Shown here in pieces: positions 1 to 8,407 of a DNA stretch of 40,942 nt. The DNA comes from CAYVQU01 sp964453155 (GTDB lineage Bacteria; Chloroflexota; Anaerolineae; Anaerolineales; UBA11858): positions 1 to 40,942 of the forward strand of contig CAYVQU010000026.1 in NCBI GenBank assembly GCA_964453155.1, in the 5' to 3' direction. The position numbers were made by a program, and so were the translations under genes. The first letter of the stretch is position 1. Every line of letters begins with the position of its first letter. Under the pieces are notes generated by a model. The model had not been told where the DNA came from and made no database searches. It saw only the letters and a list, made by a program, of their open reading frames with translations.

Positions 1-26
1 TAAACTTTTGCTGTTTTGAGGAGGGT

Positions 27-1001
27 CTAGCACCCTTTTTGCAGTAGAGTCTCCGTTAGTATGGTTTCAAATATTTCGGGCTGAATATTGCCACCTGAAA
101 CAACTGCCACAATCGGTTTTTGGGTAATCTTTCCACTCAGAATTGCGGCCAGGGAAACCGCCGCGGCACCTTCAATGCGCTGACCATGCTCCTGCCAGGC
201 ATAAACAATTGCAGCGGTTATCTCTGCTTCAGTCACCAGGATGATATCGTCCACATACGATTTGATCACAGGGATAGTAATAGACCCTGGTTCCACCGGA
301 CCAGCCAGACCATCGGCAATGGTCGGCAGTTCGATGACTTCATCCTGACTGCCGTGATGGAATAAGGCATACATGAAGGCGTTTGTATCTGCTTGAACTC
401 CAACCACCTGCGGCCGGGGATTGATTTCGGCCGCGGCCGCCCCAACCCCGGCTAATAGCCCGCCACCTGAGGTTGGGACTAGCCAAGTTGACGCGGCCAT
501 CTGAAAGTCGGGGAAGGCCCTAAGTTGCTGTTCGATTTCCAAGCCGATGGTTCCTTGTCCAGCGATGATGGTTCCATCATTGTAAGCCGAAATCCAGGTG
601 GCAGAACTGTTAGCAGCCAAATCGAGCGCGGCTTGTTCGGCTTCGCCATAGCCACCTTCAACAATAACTACCTCGGCTCCCAATGCTTGCATGGCTTCGA
701 TTTTTATCTGCGGGGCGGTTTCACCCACAAAAATTTTCACCGGAGCACCGACTAATTTTCCGGCTAACGCCACCCCTTGGCCATGATTTCCCGCGGAGGC
801 TGCCAATAATCCGGCTGCTTGTTCCCATTTTTCTAGACTTAAAACCTTAGTGAACGCCCCCCGCGCTTTAAATGAGCCAGTAACCTGTTGATTTTCCCAT
901 TTGATATAAACCTCGAGTTTGGGATCGTAGGTTAGCGGGGTCAAATGGATATGCTGTTGGATGTTTTCAGCGGCTGCTGTCAACCAATTGTAAGGGATCA
1001 T
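27..1001 (-). CDS. Threonine dehydratase-like PLP enzyme (no ACT domain)
   Basis: A 324-residue fold-type II PLP enzyme of the threonine/serine dehydratase group, expected to deaminate threonine or serine to a 2-oxo acid in the cytoplasm. The PLP lysine is visible in SFKARGA (K45), the substrate loop in SAGNHG (about 69-74), the phosphate-binding glycines in SGGGLLAGV (about 178-186), and the C-terminal VVSGGN typical of the family. The length covers only the catalytic domain; there is no C-terminal ACT-type regulatory domain as in biosynthetic IlvA, so it resembles catabolic TdcB or serine racemase-type enzymes. Its ATG overlaps the stop of the upstream phosphodiesterase gene by four bases (ATGA), so the two are probably translationally coupled. 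The substrate cannot be fixed from sequence alone. Confidence 0.88.
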   Translation of the reverse strand: MIPYNWLTAAAENIQQHIHLTPLTYDPKLEVYIKWENQQVTGSFKARGAFTKVLSLEKWEQAAGLLAASAGNHGQGVALAGKLVGAPVKIFVGETAPQIKIEAMQALGAEVVIVEGGYGEAEQAALDLAANSSATWISAYNDGTIIAGQGTIGLEIEQQLRAFPDFQMAASTWLVPTSGGGLLAGVGAAAAEINPRPQVVGVQADTNAFMYALFHHGSQDEVIELPTIADGLAGPVEPGSITIPVIKSYVDDIILVTEAEITAAIVYAWQEHGQRIEGAAAVSLAAILSGKITQKPIVAVVSGGNIQPEIFETILTETLLQKGC

Positions 1002-1771
1002 GTTGAATCTGCCGTTTGGTTTTGGTATTGTGCGAGTGTTTGTAGGGCCAGATTAGGATCATCTGTGATGAGGCCGTCGATTCCCCATTCGATAAAATCT
1101 CGCATCATTTTGGGATCATTGACAGTATAGGTGTTTACCATCAATTTTTGGTGGTGACAACGATAGATATATTGCGCGGAGATATCCTGAATCTCAGGAT
1201 GAATGGCCTGAAAGGAGAACCACTGTCCCAAAAACGGACGGGACCACAACTTACCCATGCCGGGGAACGCCAGGATACCTCGGGGGACTTCCGGCAGTAG
1301 TTTTCTTATTCGCAATAAAGCCAATGGATTGAATGATGAAAATATGACTTGTTCTTCCATTTCGTGGGATTGAACGATTTGTGCGACCAGATTTGGAAGG
1401 TTATCCCGGGGTGAAGCGTAGTTTTTTAATTCGATGTTTATGTAGAGTTTTCCCCGAAAGGCCTCGAAAACTTCACCTAAGGTGGGGATTTTTTCATCCT
1501 TAAACGCGGGATCAAAATAGCTGCCGGCCTCTAGCTCTTTGAGATCCTTTAAGTGTAAATCGCTGACTTTACCGGTCCCATCTGTCGTGCGGTCAACAGT
1601 TTGGTCGTGTATGACAACGACCTCTTGATCCGCAGTTAACATCACATCCAATTCAATTGCTGGGGCATTTTGGCGGTGGGCTAAATCGAAAGCGGCCAAA
1701 GTATTTTCAGGCGCATAAGCACTGGCCCCGCGATGCGCATAGATCGTTGGCCGGGGAAGAGAATTAACCAT
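998..1771 (-). CDS. Glycerophosphodiester phosphodiesterase
   Basis: A 257-residue GDPD-family enzyme that should hydrolyse glycerophosphodiesters, from phospholipid deacylation, to glycerol-3-phosphate and an alcohol. The family signature is clear: HRGA (H13-R14), PENT (about 21-24), ELDV (E40, D42) and HDxxxDRTT starting at H55, which together form the metal site and catalytic histidines. No signal peptide is seen, so it should be cytoplasmic, like UgpQ rather than periplasmic GlpQ. No clear Shine-Dalgarno precedes the ATG. The gene overlaps the dehydratase gene that follows by four bases and lies 68 bases downstream of the AAA ATPase gene, so the three may be co-transcribed. Confidence 0.93.
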   Translation of the reverse strand: MVNSLPRPTIYAHRGASAYAPENTLAAFDLAHRQNAPAIELDVMLTADQEVVVIHDQTVDRTTDGTGKVSDLHLKDLKELEAGSYFDPAFKDEKIPTLGEVFEAFRGKLYINIELKNYASPRDNLPNLVAQIVQSHEMEEQVIFSSFNPLALLRIRKLLPEVPRGILAFPGMGKLWSRPFLGQWFSFQAIHPEIQDISAQYIYRCHHQKLMVNTYTVNDPKMMRDFIEWGIDGLITDDPNLALQTLAQYQNQTADST

Positions 1772-1839
1772 GGTGGTGTTCGGAGCAGAATAGGCTGGTA
1801 TTACAAGTAGATAAAAAGTGTTTGGCTTGTATGGGGATA

Positions 1840-3174
1840 CTAAAGCTCAACAAAATAAGCCGCAGCGGCCATATCAATTAATTCACGACTCATCGTGGGT
1901 TCTAAGGAGAGGAAGTTAGCTATATCAATTATTTGATCGCAGATATCGCGTGGGTGGGAGGACCGGAGTTTGCGATTGCGCTTGATGTACCATTCTTGGA
2001 GCAAATAGGCTAAACCCTGGTCATCGTATTTGACGCCTTTCCCCTGAGCCACTGACTGAAAAATTTTGCGATAGTCTTGATAACTAGGGTCTCCTATTTC
2101 GATTTTGTGACGTAATCGGCGCAGGAAGGCTTCGTCCACCAAATCTTTTGGGGGCAAATTTGTTGAGAAAACCACCAAAACATTGAAAGGAACTTCTACT
2201 TTGCGGCCGGTGTGGAGAGTAAGATAATCGATGCGGTTTTCGAGCGGTACAATCCACCGGTTAAGCAGGTCACGGGGGCGAACCAACTGGCGGCCAAAGT
2301 CGTCGATGAGCAAAATTCCCCCATTGGCTTTGACCTGGAATGGGGCTTCATAAAACTTGTTGACATCGTCAAAGACCAAATCCAGGCCATCTAGGGTTAA
2401 CTCACCTCCGACCACAATGAACGGCCTCCGAATCCGTACCCAGCGAGGATCGCGGCGATTGCCAGTACGAAGCGTACCAGTCCCTAATCCGGTTGTATTA
2501 CGTTCTGGTGCTCTTTGATGGTTGACCGAATCATAGAGCTTGACTACCTGCCCGTCCACATATAAGGCAAACGGGATATACATACTGGTACTCAAGATCA
2601 TGTTCCCAACCGCGCGCGCCACACTGGTTTTGCCATTTCCTGGCGGGCCATAAATGAAGATGGACGTTCCAGAGTTTACGGCTGGCCCAATCCGCTGAAA
2701 AGTATTTTCGGATAGCACGAGATTGGAGAGCGCTTGCCGCAAAATCCGATGGGTGACGGTCATCCGCCCCTGACTCTGTTGGTGCATTGAGCGGTTATAA
2801 ACCTCAATTGGTACTGGAGCCGGCCCCGCATATTGGCTGCGGTCAAGGGCCTCTCGGGCGCGGGCGATCCCTGCACCGGTGATGGCATATTGATAGGCTC
2901 CTTCTCCTAAACCCATCTGCGAGGAGCGCACCTCAACAAACTTTTCGCGTTTAAGCGCATCGAGAATTTGGTCGGCGATTCCCGCAAAAGGCAAAGCCAT
3001 TTCTTCAGCGATCTTAAAACCTGTCAGATACCCTTGGTAGTACAAAACTTTGAGGGCTAAATCTTGTAGCCAGAGTTGGGATAGGCCGGTTTCGCTGATT
3101 TTCTTGATGGGTGGCGGAATATAATTAGGGCCGGTCCCCTGGGTAGTTTGTGCGGATGATGCTAGAGCGCTCAT
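1840..3174 (-). CDS. AAA family ATPase with N-terminal winged-helix-like region
   Basis: A 444-residue AAA ATPase. The P-loop is GPPGNGKTS (about 176-184), Walker B is ILLIDD (287-292), a sensor-1 Asn lies in STN (about 339), and LRRLRHK (about 351-357) is a likely arginine-finger or sensor-2 region. Residues about 33-110 look like a winged-helix-type domain with charged helices. No membrane segment or signal peptide is seen. A SD-like AGAAGG precedes the ATG. The substrate is unknown; proteins of this layout are usually annotated only as AAA ATPases. It heads the leftward unit that continues with the phosphodiesterase and dehydratase, and no functional link among the three is evident. Confidence 0.85.
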   Translation of the reverse strand: MSALASSAQTTQGTGPNYIPPPIKKISETGLSQLWLQDLALKVLYYQGYLTGFKIAEEMALPFAGIADQILDALKREKFVEVRSSQMGLGEGAYQYAITGAGIARAREALDRSQYAGPAPVPIEVYNRSMHQQSQGRMTVTHRILRQALSNLVLSENTFQRIGPAVNSGTSIFIYGPPGNGKTSVARAVGNMILSTSMYIPFALYVDGQVVKLYDSVNHQRAPERNTTGLGTGTLRTGNRRDPRWVRIRRPFIVVGGELTLDGLDLVFDDVNKFYEAPFQVKANGGILLIDDFGRQLVRPRDLLNRWIVPLENRIDYLTLHTGRKVEVPFNVLVVFSTNLPPKDLVDEAFLRRLRHKIEIGDPSYQDYRKIFQSVAQGKGVKYDDQGLAYLLQEWYIKRNRKLRSSHPRDICDQIIDIANFLSLEPTMSRELIDMAAAAYFVEL

Positions 3175-3246
3175 AACCTTCTCTTTTCAAAATTCACAAA
3201 TCGGTTTGATCCAGCTTTTTTTCAAGTGTATCCGAAATCTACCTGA

Positions 3247-3252
3247 ATTATA
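3247..3252 (-). promoter_or_regulatory. Candidate -10 box for the AAA ATPase unit
   Basis: Read on the minus strand this is a perfect TATAAT preceded by GC, about 72 bases upstream of the ATPase start codon. No convincing -35 box lies 16-18 bases upstream. The call rests on the hexamer and its place in a divergent intergenic region. Confidence 0.4.
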
Positions 3253-3331
3253 GCATGGTGTTTTTTATCGGAACCAGAAACTTGAGTTGCAATCTTATGA
3301 TAAAAGACTAGCAGTGCGTATATCTCTGGGG

Positions 3332-3337
3332 TATAAT
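3332..3337 (+). promoter_or_regulatory. Candidate -10 box giving a leaderless glycosyltransferase mRNA
   Basis: TATAAT preceded by GGGG, separated by only seven bases from the ATG at 3345. If used, transcription would start at or next to the initiation codon. No Shine-Dalgarno lies in front of the ATG, which fits a leaderless transcript. Confidence 0.5.
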
Positions 3338-3344
3338 CTCGGCC

Positions 3345-4028
3345 ATGAAAATTACTGTATTGATGCCCGTGTACAATGAAATCCACACGATTCGTGAGAT
3401 ACTCACTCGTGTGCAGGCCCAAAATGTGGCTGAGGAGATTCTGTTAGTTGATGATGGCTCCATTGATGGCACCATTGATATCTTGAAAGAATTGGATGGG
3501 CAAGGGCCAATCCGGGTCATTTATCATGAAAAAAATCAAGGCAAAGGAGCCGCGGTGCGCACCGGCTTGGATCACGCCAAAGGCGATATCATTTTGATTC
3601 AAGACGCCGATCTCGAATATGATCCCCGTGATTACCCCGCTTTGCTCCAGCCACTAGAAGAAGATATCACTGATGTGGTTTATGGTTCCCGCTTTTTGGG
3701 AGGTCCCCGCCGGACAGCCATGTTTTGGCATATGGTGGCTAATAAATTGCTTACTTTGTTGACCAATATCCTCTATGACACCATTCTCACCGATATGGAG
3801 ACTGGTTATAAAGTATTCCGCCGTGAGGTGGTTGCCGACATGCCTCTGCATGCCAAGCGATTTGAATTCGAACCAGAATTTACCGCCAAAATTCTAAAAC
3901 GCAAATACCGCATTTACGAAGTGCCGATCACTTTTGCCCCCCGGGATTACAGTGAAGGAAAAAAGATTGGTCTCTCCGATGCGTTTGAGGCCATTTGGGC
4001 TTTGTTCAAATATCGGTTTGTAGACTAA
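3345..4028 (+). CDS. Family 2 glycosyltransferase, DPM1-like
   Basis: A 227-residue GT-A fold glycosyltransferase of family 2, close in layout to dolichol/polyprenyl-phosphate mannose synthases. Visible motifs are the N-terminal MPVYNE, the nucleotide-binding VDDGS (about 35-39), the acidic metal-binding QDADLEYDP (86-94), GSRF, and a C-terminal FEPEF...VPI...R block. No transmembrane helices follow the catalytic domain, so it is a soluble or peripheral enzyme that probably transfers a sugar from a nucleotide sugar to a polyprenyl phosphate at the inner membrane face. It is monocistronic, with a -10 box seven bases before the start and a strong terminator just after the stop. Donor and acceptor are not determinable. 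Confidence 0.88.
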   Translation: MKITVLMPVYNEIHTIREILTRVQAQNVAEEILLVDDGSIDGTIDILKELDGQGPIRVIYHEKNQGKGAAVRTGLDHAKGDIILIQDADLEYDPRDYPALLQPLEEDITDVVYGSRFLGGPRRTAMFWHMVANKLLTLLTNILYDTILTDMETGYKVFRREVVADMPLHAKRFEFEPEFTAKILKRKYRIYEVPITFAPRDYSEGKKIGLSDAFEAIWALFKYRFVD

Positions 4029-4049
4029 TTGGTATATTTCGAATATTAA

Positions 4050-4079
4050 AGGCTGGCAATTCTTCGCCAGCCTTTTTTT
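4050..4079 (+). terminator. Intrinsic terminator after the glycosyltransferase gene
   Basis: An 8-bp perfect stem (AGGCTGGC at 4050-4057 with GCCAGCCT at 4066-4073) closes an eight-base loop and runs into a tract of T ending at 4079. It sits between convergent genes and has A-rich sequence on the other side, so it may also serve the leftward recJ transcript. Confidence 0.88.
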
Positions 4080-4084
4080 GATTC

Positions 4085-5785
4085 TTATTTTGCTTTTCGG
4101 ATGTCTTTTACATTGAGTTGCAGCGTCTCTCGCCCGCGAAACTCATTGACCTCAAATGCATACATCAGATCGACCTGAGGGGGCAAATTGGATTGCCAAT
4201 ACCCTAGGCGAAATGCAATCGCATCGAACGTGATAGCCCCATCACTGACCGTCATTTTGAGGTGAGATTGATCCTTGCCGACAGTTCGGGAGTTTGTTAC
4301 TCTCAGACCGCGCGATGCAAATATGGGCTGGGGATTACCATAACCGGTGGGTTGCAGCCAATCCAAATATTCCAAGACTTCAGGATTTAAGTCAATCAGA
4401 GCTATTTCGGCATCCGCACTGATTGTCGGTTGTAATTCACTCTCCCCGAGTTGTTCATCCGCTAACATTTTTAACCGATCTTGCAATTCGGGTAAGTTTT
4501 CATTTTTTACAGTGAATCCCGCGGCGGCGGCATGACCACCATAATATTCCAACAAATCACCACATTGATCTAGCGCGGCTGTTATATGGAATTCACCTAT
4601 GCTGCGGCAGGAAGCCCGGGTAAATTCTGGACCGGTTTGACCCACCACGGCGGGGCGGTAGAATCGATCAGTTAGCCGCGCCGCGGCCAATCCAACCACT
4701 CCAGAATTAAATTCTGGATGCGCCGCGAATAAGAGATTGGCATCGGGATCAGAGGCCAATGCCAACTCCTCTGCCTGGATCTGAATGTCGCGGGTAATCT
4801 TCTGTCGTTTCTGATTCAGTAATTCAAGTTGTTGGGCCAGATAAGCGGCCCGGCGAACATCGGTGGAAAGTAATAATTCCAAGGCGATTTGGGCAGATTC
4901 TAATCGACCGGCTGCGTTAATCCGCGGTCCAAGCCCAAAACCAATATCCGTCGCGGTGATTTTGGCTGCCCGCAGGCCAGAAACCCCAATTAAGGACATC
5001 AAACCCTGACGGTGGGGGCGCCGCATTCGGTGTAATCCCTGGCGAACCAGATGCCGGTTTTCACCTACCAATGGTGCTAAATCTGCAACAGTCCCGAGGG
5101 CGACCAAATCGAGCCAATCATCGGGATCAACACCTTGCGCCTCAGGATATTTACTTAAACCCTGGATAATTTTGTAGGCAATCCCAACCCCGGCCAATTC
5201 TTTTTCGGGGTAAGTATCCCCAGTTTGCTTCGGATCGATTATTGCCAGCGCATTGGGTAGTATTTCGCCCGGGTGATGGTGATCGCTGATGATGAGATCT
5301 AATCCCAAATGTCGGGCGTGTTCAACTTCCTCAATCGAACGAATGCCACAATCCACAGTGATAACCAGATCAACTCCGCCGGCCTTCAATTGATCCAGAG
5401 CGGCATTATTCAGGCCATATCCTTCTTCAAATCGGTCAGGAATATAGCTGATCACCTCCGCCGATAGGGTCTGAAAAAAACTCACCAGGAGGGCCGAAGC
5501 CGTAACGCCATCAGCATCATAATCGCCATACACCGCGATTTTCTCTTGATTGCGCACCGCGTGCCGAATACGATCAAGGGCCGCAGTCATGCCGCTCAAA
5601 TTATCAGGGTCAGTGTAGGGGGTTGGACCCGCTTCCAGGAATTGCCGGGCAGCCTCATGGGTGGGATAGCCGCGGTTGAAAAGTATCTGCCGCATTATTT
5701 CAGGGTAGCCCCGCAAAGACTGCTCCGCTTCCGGCGCAATTGGGGTGGGAAATTGCCATTTTTTGGTGATGTGATTTATTGTCAC
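4085..5785 (-). CDS. recJ: Single-stranded-DNA-specific exonuclease RecJ
   Basis: A 566-residue RecJ, the 5'-to-3' single-strand exonuclease of recombination and mismatch or base-excision repair. The DHH phosphoesterase motifs are all present: DYDADG (88-93), VDCGI (144-148) and the name-giving DHHHPGE (168-174). A DHHA1-type region and the C-terminal OB-like domain follow, and the length is normal for RecJ. The start codon is GTG, overlapping the TGA of the upstream ROK kinase gene by four bases, so translation is likely coupled. Cytoplasmic. No catalytic residue appears to be missing. Confidence 0.96.
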   Translation of the reverse strand: MTINHITKKWQFPTPIAPEAEQSLRGYPEIMRQILFNRGYPTHEAARQFLEAGPTPYTDPDNLSGMTAALDRIRHAVRNQEKIAVYGDYDADGVTASALLVSFFQTLSAEVISYIPDRFEEGYGLNNAALDQLKAGGVDLVITVDCGIRSIEEVEHARHLGLDLIISDHHHPGEILPNALAIIDPKQTGDTYPEKELAGVGIAYKIIQGLSKYPEAQGVDPDDWLDLVALGTVADLAPLVGENRHLVRQGLHRMRRPHRQGLMSLIGVSGLRAAKITATDIGFGLGPRINAAGRLESAQIALELLLSTDVRRAAYLAQQLELLNQKRQKITRDIQIQAEELALASDPDANLLFAAHPEFNSGVVGLAAARLTDRFYRPAVVGQTGPEFTRASCRSIGEFHITAALDQCGDLLEYYGGHAAAAGFTVKNENLPELQDRLKMLADEQLGESELQPTISADAEIALIDLNPEVLEYLDWLQPTGYGNPQPIFASRGLRVTNSRTVGKDQSHLKMTVSDGAITFDAIAFRLGYWQSNLPPQVDLMYAFEVNEFRGRETLQLNVKDIRKAK

Positions 5786-6720
5786 GCTGGCTGCCCCTCG
5801 CGTGCCAAAGCTAGTGCGCCTAACAACCCGGCATCATCACCCAGTTGAGCGGTGGTGATTACAAAATCATCCAAATAGCCGTCGGCAAATACTTGAGTTT
5901 CTAGGGCCGCATTGATATGGGGCATCAACAGGTCGATCCGTTTGGAAACGCCGCCCCCTAAAATGATTTGAGTTGGGTTGAAGCTGTGAAGGAAATTGAC
6001 GATCGCGATGCCGAGGGCTTTACCGGCGCGTTCAAAAGCTTGCAGCGAGAGGGCATCACCAGCCTTAGCTGCTTTAGCGATTCGTTTTGCCGAAATCTTT
6101 TTGCTGTGTGCCATGCTCGATTCGACTCCCTTTGCCATTTCATCCCGAACGAATTTAGCAATCGCAGTACCCGAAGAAATCGCCTCCAGGTGGCCGCGCT
6201 GTCCGCAGCTGCACACGGGCCCGTCTGGATAAATCGTGACATGTCCCAGTTCAGCCGCCATCCCTTTGGAGCCCAGGAGCAACTGGCCCTTTGAGATGAC
6301 CCCACTGCCGATCCCGGTGCTGATTGTGAAATAAATCAAATCTTGGTGACCAATTCCAGCCCCATATTTCCATTCGCCTAAAGCCGCGATATTCGCATCG
6401 TTTCCCAGGAAAACAGGAACTCCAAAAATAGACTTCAGAAAATCGACGATTGCGAATTGATTAAAAGCTGGCAGATTTGGCGATTTCTTGATCATTCCAG
6501 CCTCTAAATCTAACGGACCCGCGACTGCCACTCCGATTGCCGTGATTTCTTCGCCAGACGGCCAGATCGACTCAACGACGCTAATCAAGCGATTTTGAGG
6601 GGTTTCGCCCTCGACTTGGGATTGGATCTTGCTGATGTTGATTGGTTCCAGGCTTTCGGTCTGATAGGATGCGGCCCGCATTTGGGTTCCGCCAATATCA
6701 ATTGCGATGTGTGCGCTCAT
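5782..6720 (-). CDS. ROK family sugar kinase (glucokinase-like)
   Basis: A 312-residue ROK protein. The ATP-binding IDIGGT motif is near residue 10, the catalytic aspartate lies in GNDAN (D108), and the zinc-binding set is H160 plus CSCGQRGHLE (170-179). In that motif the usual third cysteine (CxCGxxGCxE) is replaced by histidine, a conservative zinc-ligand swap. There is no N-terminal helix-turn-helix, so this is an enzyme rather than a ROK repressor, probably phosphorylating glucose or a related hexose. An AGGG Shine-Dalgarno precedes the ATG. It is the first gene of a two-gene leftward unit with recJ and lies divergent to yvcK and the glycolysis genes, which agrees with a sugar-kinase role. 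Sugar specificity is inferred. Confidence 0.9.
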   Translation of the reverse strand: MSAHIAIDIGGTQMRAASYQTESLEPINISKIQSQVEGETPQNRLISVVESIWPSGEEITAIGVAVAGPLDLEAGMIKKSPNLPAFNQFAIVDFLKSIFGVPVFLGNDANIAALGEWKYGAGIGHQDLIYFTISTGIGSGVISKGQLLLGSKGMAAELGHVTIYPDGPVCSCGQRGHLEAISSGTAIAKFVRDEMAKGVESSMAHSKKISAKRIAKAAKAGDALSLQAFERAGKALGIAIVNFLHSFNPTQIILGGGVSKRIDLLMPHINAALETQVFADGYLDDFVITTAQLGDDAGLLGALALAREGQPA

Positions 6721-6861
6721 AGTAACACCCTACTCAAGATAATTTGTGAATTTCAAGCAAGTATAACAAATGAAAGTGGAATCTGGATTTTAGATTTCGG
6801 CTCAATTCCTTATTCCAAACTACCAAATCCAAATTCGATTGACGCCGCCCTAAAATCCTGC

Positions 6862-6867
6862 TATCAT
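6862..6867 (+). promoter_or_regulatory. Candidate -10 box close to the yvcK start
   Basis: TATCAT preceded by GC ends eight bases before the ATG at 6876, and no Shine-Dalgarno is present between them. The spacing would give a leaderless or nearly leaderless mRNA, as proposed for the glycosyltransferase gene at 3345. Confidence 0.35.
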
Positions 6868-6875
6868 GCCCTCCT

Positions 6876-8210
6876 ATGCAGTCACGAATTCGAATTTATT
6901 TTTCTCAGTTGGGGCGAGTAGTTCGGAAAAATCTGCAATGGTTTATTCCTGGAATCGGAGTAAAACGGTGGGTTGGCTTTATCTTAGGCGGGACAACCTT
7001 TATTGGAATTGGATTCGCCATCTTAGTTTTGGATTTTTATCGAAATGCCCCCGATGCCTGGTGGTTGCCAGCCCTGTCTTTTGCTTCTTTACGGATAATT
7101 TCACGCCCACTGCGGGTTTTGGTGTTTGGCAGTATCGGAATAGGCCTGTTGCTGTTCGGCATCTACGGCTTAAATCGAGCAATCGTGCGCCCCTTTATGC
7201 GTCCTGGGCAGCAGATTGTGGATACTTTGACCTCCCACCGTCGCAAAGAACGCGGTCCCAAGGTCGTTGTGATCGGTGGCGGGCATGGCCTGGCGATGCT
7301 ATTACGCGGCCTGAAAACCTACACCCACCGGCTTACGGCGGTCGTGACCGTTGCCGATGATGGGGGCTCATCGGGGCGTTTGCGAGAAACGCTTGGGATA
7401 CTGCCGCCGGGTGACCTCCGCAACTGTCTCGCGGCCTTGTCGAATGATGAGACCATGCTCAAACTGCTCTTTAAATATCGGTTTACCAATGGTGATGGGG
7501 GTTTGGACGGCCATTCTTTTGGGAATTTATTTATCAGCGCCCTCTCAGAAATCACCGGCAGCTTTGAAGATGCGATTGCCGAATCGGGTCGAGTTTTAGG
7601 GGTGCATGGTCGGGTTTATCCGGCCTCACTAAATGATGTCCGCCTGGCGGCCGAAATCTATCAGGCGGAGAGCGAGAAAGTTATACGGGTGGAGGGTGAA
7701 AGTCGAATTGGTTCGTCTGGAGGCCAAATTCGCCGAATTTGGTTGGAACCGAACAATCCACCTGCCTATCCAAAGGTTATGCAAGCCCTGCTCACCGCTG
7801 ATTTGATTGTGATTGGTCCCGGTAGTTTGTATACCAGTTTGCTCCCCAATTTACTCGTACCCGATATAGCCGCGGCGATTCGAGCCAGCCAGGCGCTGAA
7901 GGTATATGTGTGTAATGTCGCGACCCAGCCCGGTGAAACAGAACAATTTACCTGCAATGATCATGTTTCTGCTTTAGAGTTACACGGTGGCAGCGGCCTG
8001 TTTGATTTTGTAGTCCAAAACGATAACTTTAATGGAAATTTATTGCCAAACATGCAGTGGGTTACCGTTGTAAATGAGGCAGACGTCCATTATCCAATTT
8101 ACGAAGCCAATTTGATTGATTCCGAAGAACCATGGCATCATGACGCTGACAAACTAGCTACAATTCTTATGGATTTGTACCAGGCGCGCACCGGCCCATT
8201 AGCGGAGTAG
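6876..8210 (+). CDS. yvcK: Membrane-anchored YvcK (CofD-like gluconeogenesis factor)
   Basis: A 444-residue protein whose C-terminal three quarters is a YvcK/CofD-like domain: VVVIGGGHGLA (about 130-140), VADDGGSSGRLR (about 158-169) and PPGDLRNCLAAL follow in the usual order. In front of it are about 120 residues with two hydrophobic segments (about 32-53 and 79-99) and a basic linker, so the domain should be tethered to the cytoplasmic membrane face; Firmicute YvcK lacks this. YvcK binds UDP-sugars, is needed for growth on gluconeogenic carbon and for cell shape, and is a Ser/Thr kinase substrate in Bacillus and mycobacteria. Here it directly precedes gap and pgk and lies near a Ser/Thr kinase gene. 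No Shine-Dalgarno is visible. Confidence 0.92.
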   Translation: MQSRIRIYFSQLGRVVRKNLQWFIPGIGVKRWVGFILGGTTFIGIGFAILVLDFYRNAPDAWWLPALSFASLRIISRPLRVLVFGSIGIGLLLFGIYGLNRAIVRPFMRPGQQIVDTLTSHRRKERGPKVVVIGGGHGLAMLLRGLKTYTHRLTAVVTVADDGGSSGRLRETLGILPPGDLRNCLAALSNDETMLKLLFKYRFTNGDGGLDGHSFGNLFISALSEITGSFEDAIAESGRVLGVHGRVYPASLNDVRLAAEIYQAESEKVIRVEGESRIGSSGGQIRRIWLEPNNPPAYPKVMQALLTADLIVIGPGSLYTSLLPNLLVPDIAAAIRASQALKVYVCNVATQPGETEQFTCNDHVSALELHGGSGLFDFVVQNDNFNGNLLPNMQWVTVVNEADVHYPIYEANLIDSEEPWHHDADKLATILMDLYQARTGPLAE

Positions 8211-8275
8211 CAAAAAATCTTGTGAATTTTTTCTCAATATCACGCCCTACACTACACTAAATCATAAATTAGCGT

Positions 8276-8281
8276 TATAAT
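8276..8281 (+). promoter_or_regulatory. Candidate -10 box of the gap promoter
   Basis: A perfect TATAAT in the yvcK-gap interval. A start about seven bases downstream would give a leader of about 120 bases holding two hairpins before gap. No good -35 match is seen at 17 bases. Confidence 0.5.
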
Positions 8282-8309
8282 CCACAACCGAAAACAGGAA
8301 GAATGTCAT

Positions 8310-8337
8310 AATTGTGGCGGCCCAGTCCGCCACAATT
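8310..8337 (+). repeat. Perfect 11-bp hairpin in the gap leader
   Basis: AATTGTGGCGG (8310-8320) and its exact complement (8327-8337) flank a six-base loop. Only two T residues follow, so it is a poor intrinsic terminator. It lies inside the predicted gap leader and could be an mRNA-stabilising or regulatory element, or a dispersed extragenic palindrome. Confidence 0.7.
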
Positions 8338-8364
8338 CTTGTGAATAGACGCAAACAAATTTTT

Positions 8365-8386
8365 CCTGACCTAAATAGAGGTCAGG
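8365..8386 (+). promoter_or_regulatory. 8-bp hairpin just upstream of the gap ribosome-binding site
   Basis: CCTGACCT (8365-8372) pairs perfectly with AGGTCAGG (8379-8386) around a six-base loop. The GGAGG Shine-Dalgarno begins nine bases further at about 8395, with the ATG at 8408. The position suits a 5' stabiliser or translational control element. Confidence 0.55.
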
Positions 8387-8407
8387 CCCCTAACGGAGGT
8401 TTTTTCA

